Positions 45,086 through 53,820 of a DNA stretch of 64,000 nucleotides are shown here, piece after piece. The stretch spans positions 32,325 to 96,324 of the forward strand of contig NZ_NSKH01000024.1 in the NCBI RefSeq assembly GCF_003144095.1, written 5' to 3'. This DNA is from Streptomyces sp. ICBB 8177. Lineage in GTDB: Bacteria > Actinomycetota > Actinomycetes > Streptomycetales > Streptomycetaceae. The position numbers and the translations under genes were made by a program. Position 1 is the stretch's first letter; every line of letters begins with the position of its first letter. The notes beneath the pieces were generated by a model. That model saw nothing but the letters and a program-made list of their open reading frames with translations. It searched no databases and had not been told where the DNA came from.

Positions 45086-46114
45086 CTAGGCCGCGGCCCG
45101 CTCCCCCTCGGGCCTCCGCCGCAGAGCGGCGCGGGTGACGGCCGGGGGCTGGTACGCCATGTCCAGGGTGCCGACGTCCGTACCGGGCGGCACGATCTTG
45201 TCGATCCGGTCCAGGAGTTCGTCGTCCAGCGCCACCTCCGCCCCGGCCAGCAGATCGTCCAGCTGCTCCATGGTGCGCGGCCCGATCAGGGCGCAGGTGA
45301 CGCCGGGGTGGGCGATCGCGAAGGCCGTCGCCAGGTGCGTCAGCGCGATCCCCGCCTCCTGGGCGAGCGGGATCAGCTGCTCGACCACGTCGAGCCGGCG
45401 GTCGTCCTTGAGGTGCTGGAAGCCGTAGTGCGAACGGTGGGTCTCGGCCTCCCGCCCCTTGCGGTAGCGGCCGGTCAGCATCCCGCCGCCGAGCGGCGAC
45501 CAGACCAGCGTCCCCATCCCGAACTCCTGCGCCAGCGGCAGTACTTCGCGCTCGATGCCGCGGTTCAGGATCGAGTAGACCGGCTGCTCGGTACGCGGCC
45601 GTGCCAGCCCCCGGGACTCGGCCACCCAGTGCGCCCGGACGATCTGCGAGGCCGGCAGCGCGGAGGTGCCGAAGGCACGGATCTTGCCCGCGCGCTGGAG
45701 GTCGGTGAGCGCGCGGAGCGTCTCCTCGATGTCCGTCTCCGGGTCCGGCCGGTGGATCTGGTAGACGTCGACGTGGTCGGTGCCCAATCGGCGAAGCGAG
45801 TCGTCGAGCGCCTTGACCAGCCAACGGCGGGACGCTCCGCGGTGGTTGGGGTCGTCGTCCATCGGCAGGCCCGCCTTGGTCGCCAGTACGACGCCGTCGC
45901 GGCGGCCGCGGAGCGCCTTGCCGACGATCTCCTCGGACTCGCCCCCGGAGTACGCGTCGGCGGTGTCGACGAGGTTGATCCCGGCGTCCAGCGCTCGGTG
46001 GATGATCCGGACCGACTCCTCGTGATCGGGGTTGCCGATGGCGCCGAACATCATCGCGCCCAGCGCGAAGGGGCTGACCTGGAAACCGGTGCGGCCGAGA
46101 CTGCGGTAGCGCAT
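45086..46114 (-). CDS. Aldo/keto reductase (342 aa)
   Basis: TIM-barrel NADPH-dependent oxidoreductase: LGRTGFQVSPFALGAMMFG, catalytic Asp/Tyr in LVDTADAYSGGESEEIVGKAL, Lys in LATKAGLP, and His in VDVYQIHRPDPETD; the coenzyme end is CALIGPRTMEQLDDLL. The likely role is reduction of aldehydes or ketones. The preferred start is ATG 46114 because AGGAG is six bases upstream; the ATG at 46120 abuts AGGAG. It is divergent from an AraC regulator, which probably controls it. Confidence 0.9.
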   Translation of the reverse strand: MRYRSLGRTGFQVSPFALGAMMFGAIGNPDHEESVRIIHRALDAGINLVDTADAYSGGESEEIVGKALRGRRDGVVLATKAGLPMDDDPNHRGASRRWLVKALDDSLRRLGTDHVDVYQIHRPDPETDIEETLRALTDLQRAGKIRAFGTSALPASQIVRAHWVAESRGLARPRTEQPVYSILNRGIEREVLPLAQEFGMGTLVWSPLGGGMLTGRYRKGREAETHRSHYGFQHLKDDRRLDVVEQLIPLAQEAGIALTHLATAFAIAHPGVTCALIGPRTMEQLDDLLAGAEVALDDELLDRIDKIVPPGTDVGTLDMAYQPPAVTRAALRRRPEGERAAA

Positions 46115-46160
46115 GTCCATCTCCTGGTGATCGGTGATGCGTCCAGCTTCCCTCGCCCAG

Positions 46161-46210
46161 GGCGTACGATGAATAATTGTCCATTCGGATTTCTTTACCG
46201 AGAGTACGCC
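46161..46210. promoter_or_regulatory. Spaced 7-bp inverted repeat in an AT-rich divergent promoter
   Basis: GGCGTAC (46161-46167) and GTACGCC (46204-46210) flank 36 bp of AT-rich sequence (GAATAATTGTCCATTC) between the aldo/keto reductase and the AraC gene. It is a candidate binding site for the AraC-type regulator, but the wide spacing keeps confidence low. Confidence 0.35.
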
Positions 46211-46228
46211 GCGCCGAGAGGACAGAGC

Positions 46229-47167
46229 ATGGGCGCTGAATGGCTGTCCGGAGTGTTCGACCTCGTCGCGGTGCGCGGCGTGCTCACCGGCGGGATCGCC
46301 GCGCGCGGGAACTGGTGGTCCCGCGGAACGATCGGCGACCCGGTGAAGTTCTTCGCGATGGTGAACGGCCGCGCCCGGCTCTCCACCGACGGCGTGGACG
46401 GGGCGATCGACATCGGGCCCGGCGACGTGGCGATCCTCAACGGCCGCTCCTGGGTGGCCTTCGAGGCCGGCCGCGCGCCCCGGCGCGAGGTGCGCCCCGA
46501 GGAGGACTTCTCCTCCGCACGCTTCACCGGCTCGGACCGCGCCGCCGACGACATCCTCCTCGGCGGCTGCGTCGACCTCGACGAGGTGGGCCGGACACTG
46601 CTGCTGGGCTCGCTCCCACCGCTCGCCCACGTCCGCGCGTCCGACGCCTCCGACGGCGACTCGGACCGGCTCTACTCCTGCCTGGTCCGGCTCTTCGACG
46701 AGGCGACCGCCGGCCGACCCGGCGCCGCCTTCGCGGTCCGGCAGTACGGGCAGCTGCTGCTCCTGGAGGTCCTGCGCACGTACGCCGGCCAGGCGGAGCT
46801 GCGGCCGGGCCTGCTGCGCCTGCTGTCCGACGAGCGGCTGCGCCCCGCCCTCGACCTCATGCACGCCGACCCCTCACGCCCCTGGGGCCTCGAGGAGCTG
46901 GCGCAGTCGGCGGCCATGTCGCGCACGTCCTTCGCCGAGCGCTTCCGCGAGGTCGCCGGCCTGCCGCCGCTCACCTATCTGGTCCGCTGGCGAATGGCCC
47001 TGGCCCAGCGCGCGCTCCGCGACGGCGACGTCCGCATCGGCGCTCTGGCCGCCGATCTGGGCTACGGCTCGGAGAGCGCCTTCAGCACGGCCTTCAAGCG
47101 GGTGGTCGGCGAGTCGCCACTGCGCTACCGACTACGCGTCCGCGCGGAGTCGGTAGCGATCCCCTGA
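46229..47167 (+). CDS. AraC-family regulator with N-terminal cupin (312 aa)
   Basis: The N-terminal half is a cupin-type sensor (GNWWSRGTIGDPVKFFAMV, DIGPGDVAILNGRSWVAFEA). The C-terminal half has two HTH motifs: WGLEELAQSAAMSRTSFAERFREV and IGALAADLGYGSESAFSTAFKRVVG. GAGAGGA precedes ATG 46229. It is divergent from the aldo/keto reductase across 114 bp, the classical arrangement for a local activator or repressor responding to an aldehyde-type ligand. Confidence 0.92.
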   Translation: MGAEWLSGVFDLVAVRGVLTGGIAARGNWWSRGTIGDPVKFFAMVNGRARLSTDGVDGAIDIGPGDVAILNGRSWVAFEAGRAPRREVRPEEDFSSARFTGSDRAADDILLGGCVDLDEVGRTLLLGSLPPLAHVRASDASDGDSDRLYSCLVRLFDEATAGRPGAAFAVRQYGQLLLLEVLRTYAGQAELRPGLLRLLSDERLRPALDLMHADPSRPWGLEELAQSAAMSRTSFAERFREVAGLPPLTYLVRWRMALAQRALRDGDVRIGALAADLGYGSESAFSTAFKRVVGESPLRYRLRVRAESVAIP

Positions 47168-47302
47168 CGCGGCCCACGGCCCCCGGTGACCGTGGCGGAG
47201 GCGAGGCGGGCCCGCCTCGTCGAGCCCGTGCGGGTGTTCGCCCGGGCGCGTCGCGGGGGACCCGGGTCGGCGCGCCTCGGGCGTGGTTCGCATAATGCAA
47301 CG

Positions 47303-47830
47303 ATGAACGCGAATGGCGTACGCACCCGAACCACTGTCGTCGCCGTGGTGGTCGCCGCCCTGGTGCCTCTCGCGGCGGGCTGCTCGCGCAGCGAGCCCGA
47401 CACCGCCGGGTCGACCGTCCCCACCGGCCAGGTGACCGAGGGAGCCTCCACCCCCGGCCGGATGACCGTCAAGGAGAACGGCGCCGATCTGTCGATCACC
47501 GACGCGGTGGCCCATCTCGACGGCAAGGGTGACGGCCGGCTGACCCTGAAGGTGCACAACCTCGACGGAGTACCGGAGCACCTGGCCATGGTCGGCGTCC
47601 CCGACGGCGGGCGCGGCACCCTCGTCGGAGGGAAGCACGGCAACGGATCGATCTCCACCGCCGGGATCCTGGTGGAGGACGGCACCACCGTCGACTTCGG
47701 CGCTCCGGGCGGCCCGCAGATCCTGCTGAACGGCGTCCAGGGCGTCACCTCGGCGCACACCCTGCCACTGGCCGTGCAGTTCGGAGTGGCGGGCATGATC
47801 CACCTCCAGGCGCGCGTCAGCGCTTCCTGA
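47303..47830 (+). CDS. Lipoprotein, PCu(A)C-like fold (175 aa)
   Basis: The signal ends in a lipobox (VPLAAGCSRSEP), so the protein is probably tethered to the outer face of the membrane. The mature domain (GRLTLKVHNLDGVPEHLAMV, then LPLAVQFGVAGMIHLQARV) resembles PCu(A)C copper chaperones, but the H(M)x10Mx21HxM copper site is not present. CATAAT is exactly six bases before ATG 47303, a leaderless pattern. It is convergent with the quinone reductase, five bases apart. Confidence 0.7.
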   Translation: MNANGVRTRTTVVAVVVAALVPLAAGCSRSEPDTAGSTVPTGQVTEGASTPGRMTVKENGADLSITDAVAHLDGKGDGRLTLKVHNLDGVPEHLAMVGVPDGGRGTLVGGKHGNGSISTAGILVEDGTTVDFGAPGGPQILLNGVQGVTSAHTLPLAVQFGVAGMIHLQARVSAS

Positions 47831-47835
47831 CGCGT

Positions 47836-48885
47836 TCAGACGGCCGCCGCGCCGGGCGGCCTGCCGGACTCGGGCACGCGCTCGGCGACCGGCGGCGGCC
47901 CCGGCGGCGTGCCGTCGCCGAACGGCCTGCCGCCCAGCGCCTCCCGGCCGTGCGGCGTCAGCCAGCCGGTCAGGTCGGGCCCGACCGGCACGATCCGGCG
48001 CGGGTTGATGCCGGTGTGCACCATGTAGTAGTGCCGCTTGATGTGGTCGAAGTCGACCGTGTCGCCGAAGCCCGGCGTCTGGTAGAGATCGCGGACGTAG
48101 CCCCACAGCACGGGGTCCTCGGCCAGCTTGGAGCGGTTGCACTTGAAGTGGCCGTGGTATACGGCGTCGAAGCGCACCAGCGTGGTGAACAGCCTGATGT
48201 CCGCCTCGGTGATGCTGCCGCCGACCAGGTAGCGGCGGTCCGCCAGCCGGTCGGAGAGCCAGTCGAGACGGCGGAAGACGTCGCGGTAGGCGCCCTCGTA
48301 CTCCTCCTGGCTCACGGCGAAACCCGCGCGGTAGACGCCGTTGTTGACGTCCCGGTAGACGCCCTCCATGACCTCGTCGATCTCGTCGCGCAGCGCCTGC
48401 GGGTACAGGTCGGGGGCGCCCGGCCGGTGCAGGGCGGTCCACTCGGTCGCGAAGTCCAGGGTGATGCGCTGGTAGTCGTTGGTCACCAGCTCGCCGCTGG
48501 GCACGTCCACGATCGCCGGGACGCTCACACCCCCCGGGTAGTCCTTCTCGCGGGCGTCGTACGCCTCGCTGAGGAAACGGATGCCCAGCACGGGGTCGCG
48601 CCCGTCGGGGTCGAGGGTGAAGCGCCAGCTGCGGTCGTCCTGCAACGGGTCGACGACGGCGAGTGAGATCGCCTCCTCCAGACCGAGCAGCCGCCGGGAG
48701 ACCAGGGCCCGGCTGGCCCAGGGGCAGGCCCGGCTCACCACCAGGCGGTAACGGCCCGCCTCGACCGGCCAGCCGTCCCGGCCGTCCGCGGTGATCCGGT
48801 CGGCGAAGTGGCTCTTCGACCGCTTGAAGCTCTTCCTGCCGTACTCGGTGTTGCCGTCCTCGCCCGGGGTGTCCGACGCGCTCAT
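47836..48885 (-). CDS. Thiol-dependent hydroquinone reductase, GST-like (349 aa)
   Basis: Glutathionyl-hydroquinone-reductase family (YqjG type): catalytic Cys in SRACPWASRAL, VSVPAIVDVPSGELVTNDY, and the C-terminal GST helix region with TEADIRLFTTLVRFDAVYHGHFKCN. It reduces S-conjugates of hydroquinones. Actinobacteria lack glutathione, so mycothiol is the likely thiol (inference). The C-terminal 35 residues are Pro/Gly-rich and are dispensable-looking. ATG 48885. Confidence 0.9.
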   Translation of the reverse strand: MSASDTPGEDGNTEYGRKSFKRSKSHFADRITADGRDGWPVEAGRYRLVVSRACPWASRALVSRRLLGLEEAISLAVVDPLQDDRSWRFTLDPDGRDPVLGIRFLSEAYDAREKDYPGGVSVPAIVDVPSGELVTNDYQRITLDFATEWTALHRPGAPDLYPQALRDEIDEVMEGVYRDVNNGVYRAGFAVSQEEYEGAYRDVFRRLDWLSDRLADRRYLVGGSITEADIRLFTTLVRFDAVYHGHFKCNRSKLAEDPVLWGYVRDLYQTPGFGDTVDFDHIKRHYYMVHTGINPRRIVPVGPDLTGWLTPHGREALGGRPFGDGTPPGPPPVAERVPESGRPPGAAAV

Positions 48886-49015
48886 GGTTCGCTCCTCACC
48901 TCACACGGTCCGCTGCCCAGTCTGGTCCCGGGGATGCGCGCGAGCCGCCGGGCGGGGGCCGACCGCGTGGCGGGGCCGATCGGTGTTCCGGTGCGGTCCG
49001 GTCCGTGAACGCGGT

Positions 49016-49050
49016 CCGGCCGCGTCCACCACGGGGGTGGACGCGGCCGG
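49016..49050. terminator. 15-bp perfect hairpin after the cold-shock gene
   Basis: CCGGCCGCGTCCACC (49016-49030) pairs exactly with 49036-49050 around a 5-base loop. It lies 15 bp behind the stop of the cold-shock gene on the minus strand. Confidence 0.8.
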
Positions 49051-49064
49051 AGGCCGAACGCCGG

Positions 49065-49271
49065 TCAGCTGCTGCGGATGATGTTCTCCGCCTGCGGGCC
49101 CTTCTGCCCCTGCGTCACGTCGAAGGTGACGCGCTCACCTTCGACCAGCTCGCGGAAGCCGGTCGCGCTGATGTTGGAGTAGTGCGCGAAGACGTCCGGG
49201 CCGCCGTCGTCGAGAGAGATGAAGCCGAAGCCCTTTTCGGCGTTGAACCACTTCACCGTGCCACTGGCCAT
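49065..49271 (-). CDS. Cold-shock domain protein (68 aa)
   Basis: Single OB-fold cold-shock domain: [17 protein letters not shown] with RNP1 (KGFGFI), and RNP2 as DVFAHYS, where most homologues have VFVHFS. It binds single-stranded RNA and DNA and acts as an RNA chaperone. The acidic [11 protein letters not shown] and [10 protein letters not shown] ends are typical. Start ATG 49271, with a roughly 165-bp leader up to the palindromic region. Confidence 0.95.
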   Translation of the reverse strand: MASGTVKWFNAEKGFGFISLDDGGPDVFAHYSNISATGFRELVEGERVTFDVTQGQKGPQAENIIRSS

Positions 49272-49436
49272 GCTGTTCGTGTCCTTCGTCCAAGCAGGGG
49301 GCCGACCCGGTCCCGGGCCCGGCCCCAGGCGCCTTCTTAGACGCCCGGATGCCTTACTACCCCGTCGGCCGCCGCATCTATCCGGATTCCACGCTTCAGC
49401 GTCGACGGATACGCGACGTCATGGCGTGGCCCTGGC

Positions 49437-49476
49437 GCCCCCTGTCTGTACCTACTAGTATGCACAGACAGGGGGC
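49437..49476. promoter_or_regulatory. 40-bp near-perfect palindrome upstream of the NTF2-like gene
   Basis: Outer arms CCCCTGTCTGT (49439-49449) and ACAGACAGGGG (49464-49474) are exact reverse complements, one further G:C and C:G pair extends outward, and the centre is ACTAGT. In total 18 of 20 base pairs are symmetric. TAGTAT inside could be the -10 of the NTF2-like gene starting at 49515. The length and symmetry fit a strong dimeric repressor (TetR/GntR-like) site. No such regulator is adjacent. Confidence 0.7.
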
Positions 49477-49514
49477 CCCTCCCCTCCTGCCGACACGACC
49501 GACGGAGGTCACCC

Positions 49515-50003
49515 ATGATCGAGAAGACGGCCCTCTCCCTCGGGCCGGCGTCACGCGACAGGCTCGGCGAGGCCGAAGACCCGGGCCCGCGGGGAGCCGA
49601 CGCCGCACTGGAGTCGTTCTACTACGCCCTCAACCACCGCGATCTGACGGCGTTGCGGGCGGGCTGGGCCGACGATCCGCTCGCCCAGCTCGACAACCCG
49701 GTGGGCGGGATCTTGTGCGGCGGTGACGCCATAGCCGGCCTCTACGCGAAGGTCTTCGCGGGCACGCTGAACGTACAGGTGACCTTCGGCGACGTGGTCG
49801 CCTACCGGGGAGAGGGGCACGCCGTCTTCGCCGGGCGCGAGTCGGGCGGGTACACCCGTCCGGACGGCACGCCCGCCGCGCTGGAGATCCGCACCAGCCG
49901 CTACTTCCGCTACGACAGCGGCGGTTGGCGGCAGTACCACCACCACGGCAGCATCGACGACCCGGACGCGTTGCGCGCGTACCAGCGAGCGGTGCGCGGC
50001 TGA
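49515..50003 (+). CDS. SnoaL/NTF2-like protein (162 aa)
   Basis: Alpha+beta cone fold: AALESFYYALNHRDLTALRAGWADDPLAQLDNP, then GGILCGGDAIAGLYAKVF, and YFRYDSGGWRQYHHHGSIDDP. Members of this fold act as isomerases, ketosteroid-type cyclases, or simple ligand carriers. The HHH and Asp residues in the pocket region could be catalytic, but no reaction can be assigned. GGAGG is seven bases before ATG 49515. It lies behind the long palindrome and is probably tightly regulated. Confidence 0.82.
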   Translation: MIEKTALSLGPASRDRLGEAEDPGPRGADAALESFYYALNHRDLTALRAGWADDPLAQLDNPVGGILCGGDAIAGLYAKVFAGTLNVQVTFGDVVAYRGEGHAVFAGRESGGYTRPDGTPAALEIRTSRYFRYDSGGWRQYHHHGSIDDPDALRAYQRAVRG

Positions 50004-50034
50004 CCCGGAGTCAGGTTGCGGCGGGAGCCGGGGT

Positions 50035-50895
50035 TCAGCCGCCCAGCGCCCCCGGGGAGCAGCCCGTCGGCGTACTCGGGGCTGAGGGACGCGCCAGGGG
50101 CTTGCCGACGCCCTGGAAGTCCCTGCCGAGGGTCAGGGTCATCGGATCGCGCAGGCCTGTGCCCTTGCCGGTGGCGTGGAAGGCGGAGGCCGGCAGGCGC
50201 ATGGCGGCGGCGAGGGTGCGGGCCTGGTCGGCGTGGTCGGGGGCGTAGACCACGGAGGTGGTCGCGGTCTGCCTGGTCAGGCCGCCGTTGCTGGTGCGCA
50301 GGAAGCCCGCGGTGTTCTGCATCCACGTCAGCACGGTCTCCGCGGAGCCGAACTGGCCGCTGCCGTCCAGCACCGTGACGCGGACGTTGATCGGCTGCGC
50401 CTTCGGGCCCGCCGGAATGCCGCTCGGAGCACTGGCGGCCGGGGAGGCGGCGGGCGCCGCGGAGCAGCTCGGCGGGGCGGCGCCGGAAGGCTTGGCGTCG
50501 GTCCGGCCTCCGCCTCCCAGGGTGAGGTAGCCGACGGTCCCGGCCAGGGCCAGCGCCAACACCACCGGTACGCCGACCGCCCAGCCGCGGTTGTTCCGCC
50601 CACGCGGGGCCCGTCGCGAACGCCCGCCCTGTGCCGCCGCCCTGCGGTGCGACCGGCCCTGGGGGTCGACGGCGCCCTCGGAGGCGGTGGACGCGGGGTG
50701 GGCGGGGGCCGCGTGTCCGGGCGCCGGGGCGCCGAACGCGTCGGACGGGCTGGAGGTGTGCGGGGAGTCGGACGGATCCAGGGGTGCCGCCGCCCGCTCG
50801 CCCGGCAGCCGCAGGCGGTACTCGCCGGTGGCCGGGTCGAGGACCCACTGGTCGGCGGGATCGGTTCCGTCGCCGCTGGTGTGTGGTGGTTGCAC
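50035..50895 (-). CDS. LytR C-terminal-domain membrane protein (286 aa)
   Basis: The N-terminus (about residues 1-110) is a Pro/Ser/Asp-rich cytoplasmic region with WVLDPATGEYRLRLPG. A TM helix follows (VGVPVVLALALAGTVGYL, about 113-130). The extracellular part holds a LytR_C domain (VRVTVLDGSGQFGSAETVLTWM, then SVVYAPDHADQARTLAAAM). Unlike the LCP protein at 36058 there is no LCP catalytic domain, so it probably binds cell-wall glycans. GTG 50895 has GAAGGGG upstream. It is 91 bp downstream of the two-component operon start region, on the same strand. Confidence 0.85.
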   Translation of the reverse strand: MQPPHTSGDGTDPADQWVLDPATGEYRLRLPGERAAAPLDPSDSPHTSSPSDAFGAPAPGHAAPAHPASTASEGAVDPQGRSHRRAAAQGGRSRRAPRGRNNRGWAVGVPVVLALALAGTVGYLTLGGGGRTDAKPSGAAPPSCSAAPAASPAASAPSGIPAGPKAQPINVRVTVLDGSGQFGSAETVLTWMQNTAGFLRTSNGGLTRQTATTSVVYAPDHADQARTLAAAMRLPASAFHATGKGTGLRDPMTLTLGRDFQGVGKPLARPSAPSTPTGCSPGALGG

Positions 50896-50986
50896 GAGTC
50901 GTCGTCCCCTTCGCGTCCTGCACGGCTCACCGCCGGGCCGGTGCACGGCTCGCGCCGGCCGGCCCTCCCCCGCCGCGCCCATGATC

Positions 50987-52399
50987 TCAGTCGTCCCTGC
51001 GGCGGCCGCGCCGCCGCCTGCGCAGGGCGCGCGGCACCCTCCCGGAGGCGGGCGCGGCGGCGAGGCCGAAGGTCACGACGACCCGGGCCCCGCCAAGCCT
51101 GGCACTGCTGCCTATGTGCACCGAACCGCGCGTCGCCGCGGCGGCGCGCCGGGCGATGTCCAGGCCGAGTCCGGTGGACGCCGCGCTCGCGCCGCGCGCC
51201 ATCGCGCCGTCCGGATCGGGGATGCCGGGCCCGGCGTCCTCCACGGTCAGGGTGACGGACTGCGCGGCGCGCTCCAGCCGTACGGCGAAGGCGGTGCCGG
51301 GACCGGTGTAGCGGAAGACGTTGCCGACCAGCGCGTCGATGACGGCGGCGAGATCGTCCTCCGGCAGTTCGACCGGGGCGTCCTCCGGGGTGACGGTCAC
51401 CTCGCAGGCGCGGTCCTGCTGCTGGGCGAGCACGGACCAGAAGCCCGCCCTGCGGCCGACCACCTCACCGGCGGCGCAGCAGTCGGCGGGCAGCGGGGCG
51501 CGGGCACCGAGCAGCGGCCTGCGCCTGGCGGCGGGAGCACGCAGGTTGAGGCCCATCGGTCCGACCGCGAGCGGGGTGCGGGCGGTCGTGATGATGGAGT
51601 GCAGTTCGGACTCCAACTGGTCGATCGCCGCGGTGATCCGGGCGGAGTCCGCCGTCGGGCCCATCCGTTCGACGGCGAGGTGCAGCACGGTCAGCGGGGT
51701 GCGCAGCCGGTGGGAGAGGTCGGCGACCAGTTCGCGTTCGGTGGCGAGCAGTTCGAGCATCCGGTCGGCCATGGCGTTGAACGCCAACCCCGCTTCGTGG
51801 AGTTCGGGCGGCCCGAGCGGTTCGACGCGGGTGTCGAGGTCGCCGCGGCCCAGTGCGAGGGCGGCGCGCGACAGCCCGCGCGAGGACCGCACGACGCGTG
51901 CCGCGAGCCGGTCGGCGACCAGCACCGAGCCGACCACCAGACCCAGGGCGAGCACCGCCATCACGCACCACGAGGCGGCGACGCCCCGGGTCAGGTCGGA
52001 GTGCGGCACGAACTCCTCGACCACCGCGACCCGGCCCTGCCCGAGCACGACGGGTTGCAGGTAGTCCCAACCGGCGGGGATGGTCTGCGCGATGGACTCG
52101 CTGTCGTGCTCGGCGCGGGCCAGCAGCGCGGGGGGCGCGTGGCTGGTACCGATGAGCCGGCTGCCGGGCAGGTGGATGCTGAGGTGGTCGGAGGGGTCGA
52201 CCCCGAAGGCGGCTTCGCGCAGTTGAGGGGGATCGGTGGTGAGGGCAAGCACGGGGGCGACGGCGGCGGCGCGCTGCTCGGCGGCGGTGATGCTCTGGTT
52301 GCGCGCCTCGGAACGCACCAGCAGCGCCAGCGGTATCAGGAAGGAGAGCGCCACCATCGTGGTGACGGCGAGCGCGACCCCGGCGAGGGTGCGTCTCAA
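50987..52399 (-). CDS. Sensor histidine kinase (470 aa)
   Basis: TM1 (about 6-28), a roughly 110-residue extracytoplasmic sensor region, TM2 (about 140-165), a HAMP region, and HisKA with the phospho-acceptor in ELVADLSHRLRTPL. The ATPase domain has DALVGNVFRYTG (N box), VEDAGPGIPD and ASTGLGLDIARRAA (G boxes). The C-terminus is very Arg-rich. The start is probably TTG 52399, overlapping the response-regulator stop (TTGA) with GGAG upstream; no ATG or GTG fits as well. It works with the response regulator at 52396; the signal is unknown. Confidence 0.92.
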   Translation of the reverse strand: MRRTLAGVALAVTTMVALSFLIPLALLVRSEARNQSITAAEQRAAAVAPVLALTTDPPQLREAAFGVDPSDHLSIHLPGSRLIGTSHAPPALLARAEHDSESIAQTIPAGWDYLQPVVLGQGRVAVVEEFVPHSDLTRGVAASWCVMAVLALGLVVGSVLVADRLAARVVRSSRGLSRAALALGRGDLDTRVEPLGPPELHEAGLAFNAMADRMLELLATERELVADLSHRLRTPLTVLHLAVERMGPTADSARITAAIDQLESELHSIITTARTPLAVGPMGLNLRAPAARRRPLLGARAPLPADCCAAGEVVGRRAGFWSVLAQQQDRACEVTVTPEDAPVELPEDDLAAVIDALVGNVFRYTGPGTAFAVRLERAAQSVTLTVEDAGPGIPDPDGAMARGASAASTGLGLDIARRAAAATRGSVHIGSSARLGGARVVVTFGLAAAPASGRVPRALRRRRRGRRRDD

Positions 52400-53127
52400 C
52401 GCGGCTCCACCAGCTTGATGCCCACGCCGCGCACGGTCAGCAGGTAGCGGGGGCGGGAGGCGGTCTCCCCGAGTTTGCGGCGCAGAGCGGACAGGTGCAC
52501 GTTGACGGTCTGGTCGTCGACGTAGGGCTCGCGCCACACCTCGGTCAGCAGGCGCTGTTTCGACACGACCTGCCCGGCGTGCGCCGCGAGGTACGCGAGC
52601 AGGTCGAACTCCCGCCTGGTCAGCTGGAGTTCGCGGTCGGACAGCACGGCGGTGCGGGCCAGCGGGTCCACCAGCAGGTCGCCGACGCGTACCGGCCCGC
52701 GGCCCGCGGCGGGCGCTTCGTGCAGCGGACCGCCCGCCTCCGGCACCCCCCCGTATCCCATGGCCTGGTCCACCCGGCGCAGCACCGCGGCGAGCCGGGC
52801 CGCCAACTGGCCGCCGGAGAACGGCTTTACGAGGTAGTCGTCGGCGCCCGCGTTCAGCAGCCGGATGATCTCGGCGTCCTCGTCGCGCGCGGTCACCACC
52901 AGCACCGGGACCTGCGAGATGCCACGGATCATCCGCAACGCGTCGCTGCCGTCCAGGTCCGGCAGTCCGAGGTCGAGGATGACGGCGTCCAGCCTGCCCT
53001 GGGTCACCTCGCGCAGCCCGCCGAAGGCGTCGGCCGCACTGCGCACGACGTGCCCGCAGCCGGTCAGCACCTCGATGAGCGAGGTGCGGATCCCCGGGTC
53101 GTCTTCCACGACAAGGACGCTGGCCAT
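52396..53127 (-). CDS. OmpR/PhoB-type response regulator (243 aa)
   Basis: Receiver domain with VLVVEDD, phospho-acceptor Asp in VILDLGLPDLDG, Thr in VVTARDEDAE and Lys in DYLVKPFSGGQL. The C-terminal winged helix has LTRREFDLLAYLAAHAGQVVSKQRLL and VNVHLSALRRKLGE, followed by YLLTVRGVGIKL. ATG 53127 has TACCTT seven bases upstream, so the message is probably leaderless. It is coupled by a four-base overlap to the kinase gene. Confidence 0.93.
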   Translation of the reverse strand: MASVLVVEDDPGIRTSLIEVLTGCGHVVRSAADAFGGLREVTQGRLDAVILDLGLPDLDGSDALRMIRGISQVPVLVVTARDEDAEIIRLLNAGADDYLVKPFSGGQLAARLAAVLRRVDQAMGYGGVPEAGGPLHEAPAAGRGPVRVGDLLVDPLARTAVLSDRELQLTRREFDLLAYLAAHAGQVVSKQRLLTEVWREPYVDDQTVNVHLSALRRKLGETASRPRYLLTVRGVGIKLVEPR

Positions 53128-53268
53128 GGCGCACAAGGTAGCGGATCGGCCCCGGTGCCACCGCCCCGGCCGACAGCCGCCCGAAATGGGATTCCACGGG
53201 GGATTCGGCGGGGCCCGTGCGGGGGGACTCGTCGGCGCGCGGCGCGCGGCATCGGCCATCATGGGCGC

Positions 53269-53820
53269 GTGCCCCGGTCGTTGAGCTACCTCCTGGTCTG
53301 GCTGTCCTGTACGGCCCTCACGGTCACCGCGGTCTTCCTCGCGGTGCGCTTCGTGGTGGGGTCCACCTCGCCCCTGCCGCCGACCGCGCCCGCGGTGCCC
53401 AGCGCGCTCGCGGGCGCCTCTGCGTCGCCGGAGATCGGCACCGCGGTGGCGCTGCCCAGCAGGTCGGCACCGGTGTCGCCGTCGGCGCACCCGGCGCCGT
53501 CCAGCCCCCCGCCGTCCCGTCGCCCGCCCTCGCCGCACCCGTCGTCGGCGCCGTCCTCGCAGGGGTACCAGGGCGCCGACTGCGACGGCGGGGTGGGCGT
53601 GCACACCGTGCAGTCGGTGGGCGGCCAGGTCACCGTACGCATGGGGTCGAACGCGGTCTGCCTCATCTCGGCCGTGCCCGCGCAGGGGTTCACCACGAGC
53701 ACGGCCCAGTCGGGGCCGGACTCCCTGGAGGTCACCTTCTCCAGTACCGACCACCGTTCCGAGATCACCGCCTCGATCGACCCGCAAGCGCGCCTGGCCA
53801 CGCGCGAGACGTCATGGTGA
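53269..53820 (+). CDS. Membrane-anchored protein with Pro/Ser-rich linker (183 aa)
   Basis: One TM segment (LSYLLVWLSCTALTVTAVFL) is followed by a Pro/Ser/Ala-rich spacer (residues about 40-100) and a small C-terminal domain with two Cys (GADCDGGVGVHTV and NAVCLISAVP). No catalytic motif is seen. CATCAT is exactly six bases before GTG 53269, a leaderless pattern. It is divergent from the response regulator, so it may be a target or partner of that two-component system. The function is unknown. Confidence 0.75.
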   Translation: MPRSLSYLLVWLSCTALTVTAVFLAVRFVVGSTSPLPPTAPAVPSALAGASASPEIGTAVALPSRSAPVSPSAHPAPSSPPPSRRPPSPHPSSAPSSQGYQGADCDGGVGVHTVQSVGGQVTVRMGSNAVCLISAVPAQGFTTSTAQSGPDSLEVTFSSTDHRSEITASIDPQARLATRETSW

